From Leptospira kanakyensis (lineage in GTDB: Bacteria > Spirochaetota > Leptospiria > Leptospirales > Leptospiraceae): DNA of 64,000 nucleotides. Made by a program: the position numbers and the translations under genes. Where the stretch lies: assembly GCF_004769235.1 (NCBI RefSeq), contig NZ_RQFG01000010.1:248001-312000 (forward strand), given 5' to 3'. Shown here one piece after another: positions 1-9,178 of the stretch (the stretch's first letter is position 1; the number at the start of each line of letters is the position of its first letter). The notes below the pieces were generated by a model. It saw nothing but the letters and a program-made list of their open reading frames with translations, searched no databases and was not told the origin of the DNA.

Positions 1-673
1 GGACACCATACCAGTTAACAAGACCAATGGGTATTCCTGCCACCGATACTGTAAGTTGTACCATCTCGCGATCAATATTATCCGAATATTGTTTTCTTTC
101 TGGTTCTGGATTGGCGAGATAAGCAGAAAGACTTCTGTTGACTCCCGCTTCTCCCACAAAAGCCTTTCCAATGGTCAACTCTGCTGGTTTCATTTTCAAA
201 TAGGCATCCTTAATCGATTCAAAAATCCCATCTCTTAAAACAGCATAAGACTCAGCATAAAATTCTTTTGAATAAAAAGAAACTTCGGAATAATGAAAAT
301 GCCCAGCCGGGCCGCTATGGGTGTGAGATGCATTGATAAGAACATTCCCATAACCAAATCCCGGATCCACTTCAGCCTGAAGCCTTTTGACCACATCCCT
401 TTGGATTTCAAAGGGAATCCCTCCAACCTCGGCAGTTACATAAGCCAAAAGTTTTTTGGAGTTTTGGTCTCGAATCACAAGCGAACGAGCAAACTGCCTG
501 GTGTGGATTCCGAGCCCTGTTTGGTCTTCCCTTGCGTAACCCCAGAACATAACACCCACAGACGGCCCTGTGATGTCTTTTTTAGCCATAGCTGCTAAAT
601 ATACCGGACTCTCCTGAGACCAAAGAGGGAGAGAGAAACATAAAAGTAAAACGGATAGAATTCGAAACTGCAT
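1..673 (-). CDS. Neutral/alkaline ceramidase family protein, N-terminal part (runs off left edge)
   Basis: The gene starts with ATG at 673 and reads leftward to the window edge without a stop, giving about 224 residues. The first 19 residues form a signal peptide (hydrophobic run ending LPLWS). After it comes the start of a neutral ceramidase domain: the 'MAKKDITGP' opening, 'VGVMFWGYAR', and the zinc-binding/active-site block 'INASHTHSGPAGHFHY', typical of this hydrolase family, which cleaves the amide bond of ceramide. By family knowledge it would act in the periplasm or outside the cell. Leptospires degrade long-chain lipids, but the true substrate is not visible. The C-terminal two thirds lie outside the window, so completeness cannot be judged. 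Confidence 0.82.
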   Translation of the reverse strand, partial: MQFRILSVLLLCFSLPLWSQESPVYLAAMAKKDITGPSVGVMFWGYAREDQTGLGIHTRQFARSLVIRDQNSKKLLAYVTAEVGGIPFEIQRDVVKRLQAEVDPGFGYGNVLINASHTHSGPAGHFHYSEVSFYSKEFYAESYAVLRDGIFESIKDAYLKMKPAELTIGKAFVGEAGVNRSLSAYLANPEPERKQYSDNIDREMVQLTVSVAGIPIGLVNWYGV

Positions 674-898
674 ATCTTTAGTTTATAGGGGTTGGTGGCA
701 AAAGTCAATCCCGAACAATTGTCGACTAATTTTAGGGCTCAATCTGTTTTAGAAGACAAAAATCCATGATAACGAACCCCGATTGGGTAAGCAAGTTGCG
801 AATTCCAGTCAGTAGAAAGGGTAACTCACTGAAGAAAGTAAGGACGAAACCAAAGAATCCCATGATACTGACGAATAACCATCTCTAAGGAAGTGATT

Positions 899-1219
899 AT
901 GTTTTCTTTACTCCAAACCAAACTGGGCAGATTCCGAATTTTAGCCTTTTTGGAGGGACTTTCTTTTCTCGCCATCCTCTTCGTAACGATGCCTCTAAAG
1001 TATCTCTTCCAAAACCCTGAACCAAACAAAATTGTTGGTCTCGTTCACGGCTTGTTATTCCTCTTGTACTTAGTAGAATTATTCCAAGTCAAAGTGGAAT
1101 TGGAATGGAAGGCCAAAAAAACTTTACTCGCGGCACTGGCTTCCGTAGTTCCCTTTGGAACTTTTATTGCGGAAAAGTATTTATACTTAAAGTCTGATGC
1201 AGATGAGACCATTCCTTAA
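899..1219 (+). CDS. DUF3817 small integral membrane protein
   Basis: About 106 residues with three hydrophobic segments and the DUF3817 signature: 'GRFRILAFLEGLSFLAIL' near the N-terminus, a Gly-Leu-Val-His-Gly stretch in the second helix, and a C-terminal helix ending in a charged tail. The function of the family is unknown; members are short inner-membrane proteins. A GTG at 893 is possible, but an AAGGAAG ribosome-binding site at 887-893 sits at correct distance from ATG 899, which I chose. The 3' end overlaps the downstream cyclase start by about 23 bases, suggesting co-transcription. Confidence 0.7.
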   Translation: MFSLLQTKLGRFRILAFLEGLSFLAILFVTMPLKYLFQNPEPNKIVGLVHGLLFLLYLVELFQVKVELEWKAKKTLLAALASVVPFGTFIAEKYLYLKSDADETIP

Positions 1220-3302
1220 ACACTCTTTAAAGATAATATTTGTATTCTTCCTTCTAACAGAGTCTATTTGGTCGATAGACCTCAGTGAAATTTTTGATAA
1301 AAAATCCATCGGAAGGGAAATTTGGATTCTAGAAGACAAATCAAAATCTCTCACAATTGACGATGTATTAAAGGAAGAAACAAATCAAAAATTTACACTT
1401 TCCAAAGAAGAAATTCCAAACTTTGGACAAACTAACTTTTATTACTGGATCAAAATTTCTTTAGAAAACAAAAACAAAACGCCGATCAATCGTGTACTTG
1501 AAATCGATTACAGTAATATCGATTTAGTAGAAGTTTATTCTGTATCCAACAATAAATACAAACTAACAGATAAATCGGGAATGATGTTCCCATTCTCAGA
1601 AAGAAATATTAACAATAGAAATTTCATATATCCTTTAGAATTAACAGGAGAATCTTCCCAAATCATTTACATCAAACTTTACAATGGAGGAGGACTTTCT
1701 GTACCTCTAACTATTTGGGAGAAGGAGAATTTTTCTTCGCACTATGCCGACATCCAACATGGATTAGGATTGTATTATGGTGTTATGTTGGTGATGATCT
1801 TATACAATTTTTTTATTTTCTTAAGTGTAAGGGATCTCAGTTATTTATATTACGTAACTTATATTTTCGGGTTTTTAGGATTACAACTGACACTGACGGG
1901 ACATGGATTCCAATATTTATGGCCCAATTTACCTGAATTTCAGAGAAATGGATTTGTATTTTTTTCCGGATTCTGTGTTGCTTCACTCATTTTATTTACA
2001 AAACGTTTCCTAAATACAAAGGAAAATATACCAAGATGGTTAGATCAAACACTGAAAGTATTTTTTATCTTCCATCTCATTCAAATCCCATTTACCTTAT
2101 TCTTTTCACCAGAAATCACAGTAAAAATTGGTTTATTATTAACCATCCCTGTTCCCATTCTGATTTTTACATCCGCAGTCATTAGTTTTTTCCGTAAGTT
2201 TAGGGCGGCACGTTTTTTCCTTCTCGCCTTTACCGTGTTAATTGTCGCCACTCTAATTGTAACATTTAAATACTTAAACTTAATTCCAGTAAACTTTTTC
2301 ACGGAATATGGTCTATACATCGGGTCTGCTTCGGAAGTCATTCTACTTTCCATTGCCCTTGCCGATAGAATCAACATCATGAAACAGGAGAAAGAAGTTG
2401 CCCAGTCCAAAGCAATTGAAATGCAAAAAATTCTTACTGAATCTTACGCACGTTTTGTTCCCAAAGACTTTTTAGCTAATTTAGGAAAAGATACTATTTT
2501 GGATGTTAAATTAGGGGACCAAATCCAAAAATATATGGCTGTCCTTTTTAGCGACATTCGTTCTTTCACAACCTTATCGGAACAAATGAGCCCCGAAGAA
2601 AATTTTAATTTCATCAATTCTTATTTGGGAAGGATGAGTCCAATCATTCAAAAACACAACGGGTTCATCGATAAATTCATTGGAGATGCAATCATGGCAC
2701 TCTTCGAAAGAAACATCACGGATGCTATTTTTGCAGGAGTGGACATGCAATTGTATTTAAAAGAATACAACTACCATAGGAATAAACAAGGATATGTTCC
2801 CATCCAAATTGGAATCGGCATTCACGCTGGATCTCTGATGTTAGGAACCATCGGCGCAGAAGAAAGATTAGAAGGAACAGTAATTTCAGATACAGTCAAT
2901 CTGGCTTCACGTGTCCAAAACCTAACAAAAATATATGGTGCCAAAATTGCAGTGACTGAAGCAGCAATCCACGCCATCGATGATAAACACATTCAAAGTC
3001 TAGAATATAGATTTTTAGACCGAGTTCGGGTCAAAGGAAAAACGAAACCAGTTTCAGTGTACGAAATTCTAAATGGAGACGACCCCATCTTTTTGGAACA
3101 AAAACTAAACACAAAAGATTTGTATTTAGAAGCAACAGCAGCCTATCACTCAGAAAATTTTGCAGAAGCTAAGGAAAAATTTGAAGCGGTTGCCAAACGA
3201 TTCCCTGAAGACAAAGCCACACAGTTATATTTGAAACGTTTGTTCCCAAGAACCTCCCCCATCTCTCCCATTCAGGACGAATTTCCCGAAGAAGAGGAAT
3301 GA
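1197..3302 (+). CDS. Receptor-type class III adenylate cyclase (7TMR-DISM + cyclase domain)
   Basis: A 701-residue membrane signalling protein. Residues ~1-27 are a signal/anchor segment; ~30-175 resemble the 7TMR-DISM extracellular sensor; ~185-395 hold seven hydrophobic helices; a short helical linker leads to a class III nucleotide cyclase catalytic domain (~445-640). The two metal-binding Asp residues are present (D453 in 'LFSDIRSFT', D497 in 'KFIGDAIMALF'), with the adenine-contacting Lys in 'DKFIGD' and the transition-state Asn/Arg in 'VNLASR'. A Thr stands at the second purine-selecting position, as in many bacterial adenylate cyclases, so ATP is the likelier substrate. The C-terminus (~650-690) looks like a single TPR-like helical pair. 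It probably makes cAMP in response to a periplasmic ligand. The ligand is unknown. Confidence 0.88.
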   Translation: MQMRPFLKHSLKIIFVFFLLTESIWSIDLSEIFDKKSIGREIWILEDKSKSLTIDDVLKEETNQKFTLSKEEIPNFGQTNFYYWIKISLENKNKTPINRVLEIDYSNIDLVEVYSVSNNKYKLTDKSGMMFPFSERNINNRNFIYPLELTGESSQIIYIKLYNGGGLSVPLTIWEKENFSSHYADIQHGLGLYYGVMLVMILYNFFIFLSVRDLSYLYYVTYIFGFLGLQLTLTGHGFQYLWPNLPEFQRNGFVFFSGFCVASLILFTKRFLNTKENIPRWLDQTLKVFFIFHLIQIPFTLFFSPEITVKIGLLLTIPVPILIFTSAVISFFRKFRAARFFLLAFTVLIVATLIVTFKYLNLIPVNFFTEYGLYIGSASEVILLSIALADRINIMKQEKEVAQSKAIEMQKILTESYARFVPKDFLANLGKDTILDVKLGDQIQKYMAVLFSDIRSFTTLSEQMSPEENFNFINSYLGRMSPIIQKHNGFIDKFIGDAIMALFERNITDAIFAGVDMQLYLKEYNYHRNKQGYVPIQIGIGIHAGSLMLGTIGAEERLEGTVISDTVNLASRVQNLTKIYGAKIAVTEAAIHAIDDKHIQSLEYRFLDRVRVKGKTKPVSVYEILNGDDPIFLEQKLNTKDLYLEATAAYHSENFAEAKEKFEAVAKRFPEDKATQLYLKRLFPRTSPISPIQDEFPEEEE

Positions 3303-3352
3303 AAATAAGATAGTTTCCTTGCCGATTCTTTAGGGGGATTTTCTCTAGGATC

Positions 3353-4879
3353 ATGAAAGCCCTATGGTTCCTATCTCTCCTTAGCTTTGTTCTTAACATG
3401 GGTATCAGCGCCCAGGCAAAGAAAGTGGCGAAAAAACCGATCCCACCGAAAGCGGAAATCCCACCTGAAATTGAGCGAACCATTCCCGAACCACCTAACC
3501 AATACCAGCTTCGATTAACTATGGAAAATGATGCTTTCGGAGGATTCTCTGATCGGTATTACACAAATGGTTCTCGATTGGAATTTCACATGACAGCCGG
3601 AGAGTCTAACCCCACTCGAAGGATTTTAGGTTATTGGAATAATTTATTTATTGTTAGTTCCGAAAAAACAAGATACTTACAAGGATTTGCGCTTGGGCAG
3701 GAATTTTATACACCGACAAACATAACAAAGGCGGATGTTTCTTACGGAGACCGACCTTACTCCAGCCGGGCCTATTTCAGTAATTCCTTAACCACTGCAA
3801 CCGAAGACACAAGTATCACAACCGAATTGGAAGTGGGGATGATTGGACCTGCTGTGGGTGGTAAATCGGCGCAAATGAACTTTCACAACTTAATTGGCTC
3901 ACCAACACCACAAGGATGGGACAGTCAAATTCCAAATTCCTATTCAGGTGCGTTACGAACTGATGTTCGTAAATTCCACCATCGTTTTTTCGGGACTCAA
4001 TACAATGTAAATTTAGGAAATATCCAAACAGATGTTTCCTTTGGATTAATATTCAGGTTTGGTAATGTAGATAAAACTCCTGGACCTGGAACTTCTGCAT
4101 TACAACCAGGCCCTCCTATCCTCCATGAAGATGGAAAAGGATATTGGTATTTTTATATAAATCCTGGTGGAACATTCCAACTTTATAATGCAACAATCCA
4201 AGGACAAATAGGAACAGATAAAACTTATAAAAATCAAAACAGAAGTACAGCCTTTAGTAACTGGGACAATTATTTGAATAACCCAACACCAGAAGCAGGC
4301 GAAAGAGAAATTCAATACAGAGCCCTCTCGGAAGACAACGGGCGTAACTCTCTTCAGAGGTATATTTTGTTTAATGAATTTTTGGTAAAAGGTACGAATA
4401 ACCCTTATAACATTGGACTCAACTATTTAATTTTTAATAATATCTTTAACGGTGCAGAAGATATAGAACAAGCAACTCGAGTATTTTTACTAAAAAACCT
4501 ACTCGACCAGTGGGAACAAATCCCAGATAACGCACGTGCTTTGGCCATTTATTCCATTTTTAGACCAGAAGGTGGCAAACTACCGCCGATAGTCCGATTA
4601 TATTCCTACGAAGTTTTGTCACAGTTTATCTTAGATCCCAAACAAAGAGAAATCCTTTTACAGTTGTTACGTGATGAAATAGAATACCGAGATGAAAAAA
4701 CTTATGTAGCAGACTTAAAACGAGCCGTTGGTTTCGTTCGGGCAGGTTTTGTTTCCGTATCAAACGCTGGTTTTTTATTCGGACTCCATTACAATTACCA
4801 AACCATCGATTTTCAATCCGCAAAGGGATTACCGCAACAACACCAATGGATAGGTTTCCAATTAGGCAAAGTTTTCTAA
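3353..4879 (+). CDS. LpxR-like outer-membrane lipid A deacylase (DUF2219)
   Basis: A 508-residue exported protein with a signal peptide (cleavage near AQA, residue 22) and a Lys/Pro-rich linker before the barrel. The LpxR/DUF2219 family signature is clear: 'ENDAF' then 'DRYYTNGSR', 'GQEFYTP', 'DRPYSSRAYF' and 'HNLIGSPTPQGW'. Residues matching the Salmonella LpxR catalytic set are all present: N59, D60, T71 and H178. By family knowledge the enzyme removes the 3'-acyloxyacyl group of lipid A at the outer membrane. The protein is longer than typical LpxR (~320 residues) because of an insertion of roughly 150 residues at ~305-450. Transcribed alone; an AGGA lies just before the ATG. Confidence 0.78.
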   Translation: MKALWFLSLLSFVLNMGISAQAKKVAKKPIPPKAEIPPEIERTIPEPPNQYQLRLTMENDAFGGFSDRYYTNGSRLEFHMTAGESNPTRRILGYWNNLFIVSSEKTRYLQGFALGQEFYTPTNITKADVSYGDRPYSSRAYFSNSLTTATEDTSITTELEVGMIGPAVGGKSAQMNFHNLIGSPTPQGWDSQIPNSYSGALRTDVRKFHHRFFGTQYNVNLGNIQTDVSFGLIFRFGNVDKTPGPGTSALQPGPPILHEDGKGYWYFYINPGGTFQLYNATIQGQIGTDKTYKNQNRSTAFSNWDNYLNNPTPEAGEREIQYRALSEDNGRNSLQRYILFNEFLVKGTNNPYNIGLNYLIFNNIFNGAEDIEQATRVFLLKNLLDQWEQIPDNARALAIYSIFRPEGGKLPPIVRLYSYEVLSQFILDPKQREILLQLLRDEIEYRDEKTYVADLKRAVGFVRAGFVSVSNAGFLFGLHYNYQTIDFQSAKGLPQQHQWIGFQLGKVF

Positions 4880-4923
4880 CGAACAGTTTGTAATTAGAAT
4901 CACTATTAAAGAAAATTGAACCG

Positions 4924-4967
4924 GTGTCAAAATAATTGTCGCCAAAGATGGCATCTATCTTTGACAC
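4924..4967. promoter_or_regulatory. Inverted repeat GTGTCAAA / TTTGACAC upstream of the sugar-use genes
   Basis: Two perfect 8-base arms (4924-4931 and 4960-4967) lie about 36 bases apart, centre to centre, and enclose a smaller AGAT/ATCT repeat. The element ends 9 bases before the ATG of the MFS gene. It could be a pair of operator half-sites, or a hairpin ending the upstream gene. There is no T-tract, which favours an operator. No regulator gene is adjacent. Confidence 0.35.
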
Positions 4968-4976
4968 TATGCGATC

Positions 4977-6305
4977 ATGAACAATCACAATTTAGGTGGA
5001 CGACTTTGGTCTGTACTCATTCTATTTGGTCTCGTTGGACAAATTGCTTGGGCAGTAGAAAATATTTATTTTAACTTATTTATTTATAATACCATTTCTA
5101 AAAGTACTTCGTCCGTCACACTGATGGTACAACTCAGTGGAATTGTGGCAACCTTCACCACTCTCATCGCAGGAATCTTAACCGACAAAGTAGGCAACAG
5201 AAAGTATTTTATTTCTATCGGTTATCTTCTCTGGGGGCTTTTAACACTTTCTTTTGCTTTTATTTCCAAAGAAAATACGGCGGAATGGTTTCAACTTTCT
5301 GACACAACCCAAATCATTAGCCTAACAATCACGATTGTAATTACTCTCGACTGTATCATGACCGCATTCGGATCCACTTCTAATGACGCTGCATTTAATG
5401 CATTCGTTACAGATAACACGGGAGAGGCGAGAAGTCTTGCAGAAGGTGTGCTTTCGGCAATGCCTCTTCTTGCAATGTTAATAGTTGCGGGAGGATTTGG
5501 AATCATTGTAAACGCTCTCGGTTATCCTGGTTTGTTTGTTTCCGTAGGAACTATGATGTCTGTATCAGGTCTCATTGGTATTTGGCTCATCAAAGACAAC
5601 CCAAACCTAAAGAAACAAGATACAAATTTTCTTTCCGATATTAGTTATGGATTCAAAATCAAAGTAATCCGCGAAAATCAAAAACTTTATCTTTATTTTT
5701 TTGCCATGGGGATTTATGGAATCGCCAGCCAAATTTATATGCCTTATCTCATCATTTATATGCAAGAGTATTTAAAATTTGATGTTATACAGTATTCCAT
5801 TGTCCTTGCGGGTGTTATCCTTGGAGCTAGTTTGATTACGGTTTTACTTGGAAAATATTTTGATGGAAAAAATAAAGATAAACTACTCATTTACTTCTCC
5901 ATTTTATATATTTTTGGAATGATATCTTTATATACTATGTCAAAAACTATCGACTTAAATCTAAAAACACAAGTTATGTGGTTTACTGGATTTACAAGTC
6001 TAATTTTGATTACAGGATTTGTTCAAGTATTGGCCCTACTCGGTGCACAAATACGTGACAACACACCGACAGCAAACACAGGAAAACTACAAGGAATCAG
6101 GATGATATTTTTTGTTCTTATCCCGATGTACGTAGGCCCTATGATTGGCGAATTTATTAACGAAAGAACCAATCTGACTTATGTCGATCCAGTGAATGGT
6201 TTAACGGCGCATGTCCCCTCCCCTGAGATTTTTTTATTCGGAGCCATCGTTTGTTTTTTTATCTTCATTCCCATTTCTCTATTATTTAAAGGCAAACAAT
6301 CATAA
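4977..6305 (+). CDS. MFS transporter, probably sugar/glycoside uptake
   Basis: A 442-residue protein with about 12 hydrophobic helices. The loop after helix 2 has the MFS A-like motif 'GILTDKVGNRKYF'. It overlaps the following GH2 glycosidase by one base (TAATG), so the two are translationally coupled; such pairs normally import a glycoside and cleave it in the cytoplasm, so I infer a glycoside or glucuronide substrate. Helices 1-6 are followed by a long loop after which helix 7 starts near residue 225. The exact MFS subfamily cannot be read from the sequence. Confidence 0.8.
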   Translation: MNNHNLGGRLWSVLILFGLVGQIAWAVENIYFNLFIYNTISKSTSSVTLMVQLSGIVATFTTLIAGILTDKVGNRKYFISIGYLLWGLLTLSFAFISKENTAEWFQLSDTTQIISLTITIVITLDCIMTAFGSTSNDAAFNAFVTDNTGEARSLAEGVLSAMPLLAMLIVAGGFGIIVNALGYPGLFVSVGTMMSVSGLIGIWLIKDNPNLKKQDTNFLSDISYGFKIKVIRENQKLYLYFFAMGIYGIASQIYMPYLIIYMQEYLKFDVIQYSIVLAGVILGASLITVLLGKYFDGKNKDKLLIYFSILYIFGMISLYTMSKTIDLNLKTQVMWFTGFTSLILITGFVQVLALLGAQIRDNTPTANTGKLQGIRMIFFVLIPMYVGPMIGEFINERTNLTYVDPVNGLTAHVPSPEIFLFGAIVCFFIFIPISLLFKGKQS

Positions 6306-7993
6306 TGAAAATTCCTCATTCAGAATATCCGCGTCCTCAGTTAGAACGGAATAGTTACATCAATTTAAATGGTGAATGGGATCTTCGCCATGGCATTTCT
6401 GGTAACAATACAAAAACCCAATATAAAATCAATGTCCCCTTCTCCCCCGAATCCAAAGCCAGTGGCCTAGGAAATTTCATTCTACAGCCAGAAGAAGAAT
6501 TAATTTATGAACGGGAGTTTGAGCTACCTTCTTCCTTTCTTAAAGATATCACCTTACTACATTTTGGTGCAGTTGATTATAGTTGTATCTGTTATATTAA
6601 CGACAAGGAAGTAGGAACACATAAAGGAGGTTTTCTTCCATTCTATTTTGATATATCTTCCTACATAAAAAACGGTAAAAACAAAATCCAGGTAAAAGTT
6701 ACAGATCCCACAGACACGGGAGTCCAATCTAGAGGAAAACAAAAATTAAAAAGAGGCGGAATTTGGTATACTCCGCAATCTGGAATTTGGCAAACAGTTT
6801 GGTTAGAAAGTGTATCCAATGATTATGTAAAGGATATCAAAATCACACCAAATATTGATACAAAGTCTGTAGAAATTATCATAACCACTAACGACCCAAA
6901 TCCCACCATACAAATATTAGATGAAAAAACAGTAATAGCAGTAGTTTCAGGCAATCACGTAAATATAACAATTCCAAATATGGAACTCTGGTCACCAGAG
7001 AATCCAAAACTATATTACATTCTTGCCAAAACCGCAGGAGACAGTGTTAAATCCTATTTTGGTATGAGAAAATTTTCCATTGGATTCGATGGAAAATTCA
7101 AAAGATTATTTCTGAATAATCAACCATACTTTCACAACGGACTTCTTGACCAAGGTTATTGGTCAGAAGGATTACTCACTCCACCTAGCGATGAAGCAAT
7201 GGAAAAAGAAATCAAACTAATGAAAGACATGGGTTTTAATATGTTACGCAAACATATTAAAATTGAACCTTTACGTTGGTATTACCATTGTGATCGGTTG
7301 GGGATTCTGGTTTGGCAAGATTTTGTTTGCGGAGGTGGAGCTTACGAAACTTGGAAAGTTGCTTATTTACCTTTTATTGGTTGGAAAACCAAAGATACTA
7401 AATACAAATTTTTAAACCGAACAGATGAGGTAGGCAGAAAAGAATTCATAACCGAAATGGATGAAACAGTTAATTTGCTAAAAAACACTGTATCACTTTC
7501 CGTTTGGGTATTGTTTAACGAAGGTTGGGGACAATTTGACAGCATCCAACTAACAGAAAAACTAAAAACTTTAGACAATACAAGAACCATTGATAGTGTG
7601 AGTGGATGGTACGACCAAGGCAAAAACAGCAGTGACTTAAAAAGTTTACATCTATATTATCAAAAATTAAAAGTTCCAAAAAAAGAAACTAGAGTTATTG
7701 TATTATCAGAATTTGGTGGATACTCATTAAAAACAGAGGGCCATGTTTACGATAATGATAAACTTTTTGGATACAAAATTCTTCCAGACAAAAAAAGTTT
7801 GGAAAAAGAATATAGAAGTTTGATTGAAGAACAATTAATTCCCTTAATCGAAAAAGGGCTCAGCGCATCCATCTATACACAAGTCAGCGATGTTGAAGAA
7901 GAAATTAATGGGCTTGTCACTTATGACAGAAAAGTCATTAAGTTTGATATTGAATTTATGCAAGAACTCAATGCAAAAATTAGTTATAAGTAG
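6305..7993 (+). CDS. Glycoside hydrolase family 2 protein (beta-galactosidase/glucuronidase-like)
   Basis: A 562-residue GH2 enzyme without a signal peptide, so cytoplasmic. Domains in order: jelly-roll sugar-binding domain (~1-170, with 'YINLNGEWDLRHG' and 'VPFSPES'), immunoglobulin-like sandwich (~175-260) and TIM barrel (~265-562). The acid/base Glu is E406 in 'LFNEGWGQ' and the nucleophile is E469 in 'VLSEFGG', the two conserved GH2 glutamates. 'LRKHIKIEPLRWYYHCDRLG' also fits GH2 ('WQDF' follows). Length matches short GH2 members. Coupled to the MFS gene upstream by a one-base overlap and followed 9 bases later by an alpha/beta hydrolase. Sugar specificity is not determinable. Confidence 0.88.
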   Translation: MKIPHSEYPRPQLERNSYINLNGEWDLRHGISGNNTKTQYKINVPFSPESKASGLGNFILQPEEELIYEREFELPSSFLKDITLLHFGAVDYSCICYINDKEVGTHKGGFLPFYFDISSYIKNGKNKIQVKVTDPTDTGVQSRGKQKLKRGGIWYTPQSGIWQTVWLESVSNDYVKDIKITPNIDTKSVEIIITTNDPNPTIQILDEKTVIAVVSGNHVNITIPNMELWSPENPKLYYILAKTAGDSVKSYFGMRKFSIGFDGKFKRLFLNNQPYFHNGLLDQGYWSEGLLTPPSDEAMEKEIKLMKDMGFNMLRKHIKIEPLRWYYHCDRLGILVWQDFVCGGGAYETWKVAYLPFIGWKTKDTKYKFLNRTDEVGRKEFITEMDETVNLLKNTVSLSVWVLFNEGWGQFDSIQLTEKLKTLDNTRTIDSVSGWYDQGKNSSDLKSLHLYYQKLKVPKKETRVIVLSEFGGYSLKTEGHVYDNDKLFGYKILPDKKSLEKEYRSLIEEQLIPLIEKGLSASIYTQVSDVEEEINGLVTYDRKVIKFDIEFMQELNAKISYK

Positions 7994-8002
7994 GATTCGA
8001 AT

Positions 8003-9178
8003 TTGGAATTAGTTACCAACCATCCATTCACCACAGTTTTTTTAGTTTTTTGTTTAGGATTTATTTTCTATTATATCTTTGAGGTAAAAGAAACGCCGGT
8101 TCTACGTTTCAGCGAATCTGAATTTTTATTACGTGTGATCGAAAAATCACCAAATCTAACAAATCCATACTATCCAACCTTCTGGTGTTTTAACCAACAT
8201 CTAATGTTGTTATTACTCATGTTTAGAGAATACCGCACCAAACCATTTACTTATGATCAATTTGAACAATTAAAAATGAAAGATGGAGGGATCACTGGAC
8301 TTGCTTGGTCAGGAATCCAAGTTGGTTCCGAAAACAAGGACACTCCCATTGTTGTTCTTTTCCATACCATTAGCGGTGATGAACAAGATGTAAAATCAAC
8401 AGTCAAATATTTGCGAGAAACATTCGGTTGGATGGTCGTTGTTTGTATCCGCAGGGGCCACGGGAACCTCCCACTTACCAAACCAAAAATTAACACTATG
8501 GGATCTACTTCTGACTTAAAGGAACAGTTGTCATACATTCAAAAAAGATTCCCAAAAAGACAACTGTTAGGTGTAGGAATCTCAGCAGGATCGGGACTTC
8601 TCGCAAGGTATTTAGGGGAAGCGGGAACAAAAAGTCAATTCATTGCAGCCGTGGCTGTATCCCCGGCTTATGATATTGAAAAGGCCTTCCATCGTGTTCA
8701 TCCTGTTTATAGTAAAATTATGGGACAAAGGCTGATTAATTATTTTTTAAAAAATCATTATGAGACTCTATCCAATGTAAATGGTGTAGATAAACTTCTA
8801 AAAATCAAAACTATCGGAGAATTTCAAGACCAACTACATACCATTTCTGGATATAAAGATAAAGAAAAGTATTATTATCACTCCAATCCAGTGTTAGTTG
8901 CAAAGAATATTAGGACTCCACTGCTTGTTTTAAATTCAGCAGATGATCCAATCTGTGTGAATCAAAATGTAATCGAAAATTTGCATTGGTTAGAAACTCT
9001 TCCCAACACCATTCATGTACATACGAAAAGAGGAAGCCATATCGCCTATTTCCAAGGTCTCAGAGCCAAATCTTGGTCTGATACCATCATAGGTGAGTAT
9101 TTTTCTGCTGTTCTCATGGAAAAATCGCCAAAACTAAAATCGAAACAGAAACAGAAATCAAAACAGAAAAAAATCTAA
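8003..9178 (+). CDS. YheT/ABHD1-like alpha/beta hydrolase
   Basis: A 391-residue protein with one N-terminal membrane helix (~9-25) and an alpha/beta hydrolase fold. The catalytic triad is visible: S194 in 'GVGISAGSGL', D314/D315 in 'NSADDPI' and H346 in 'GSHIAYFQG', the order and spacing of the YheT (UPF0017) group. The start is TTG at 8003, supported by AGGA seven bases upstream; no ATG is available before the membrane helix. The C-terminus is a Lys/Gln tail ('KSKQKQKSKQKKI'). Third gene of the MFS-GH2 run. The 3' end overlaps the convergent AraC gene by four bases. Probably an esterase or lipase of unknown substrate. Confidence 0.75.
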   Translation: MELVTNHPFTTVFLVFCLGFIFYYIFEVKETPVLRFSESEFLLRVIEKSPNLTNPYYPTFWCFNQHLMLLLLMFREYRTKPFTYDQFEQLKMKDGGITGLAWSGIQVGSENKDTPIVVLFHTISGDEQDVKSTVKYLRETFGWMVVVCIRRGHGNLPLTKPKINTMGSTSDLKEQLSYIQKRFPKRQLLGVGISAGSGLLARYLGEAGTKSQFIAAVAVSPAYDIEKAFHRVHPVYSKIMGQRLINYFLKNHYETLSNVNGVDKLLKIKTIGEFQDQLHTISGYKDKEKYYYHSNPVLVAKNIRTPLLVLNSADDPICVNQNVIENLHWLETLPNTIHVHTKRGSHIAYFQGLRAKSWSDTIIGEYFSAVLMEKSPKLKSKQKQKSKQKKI

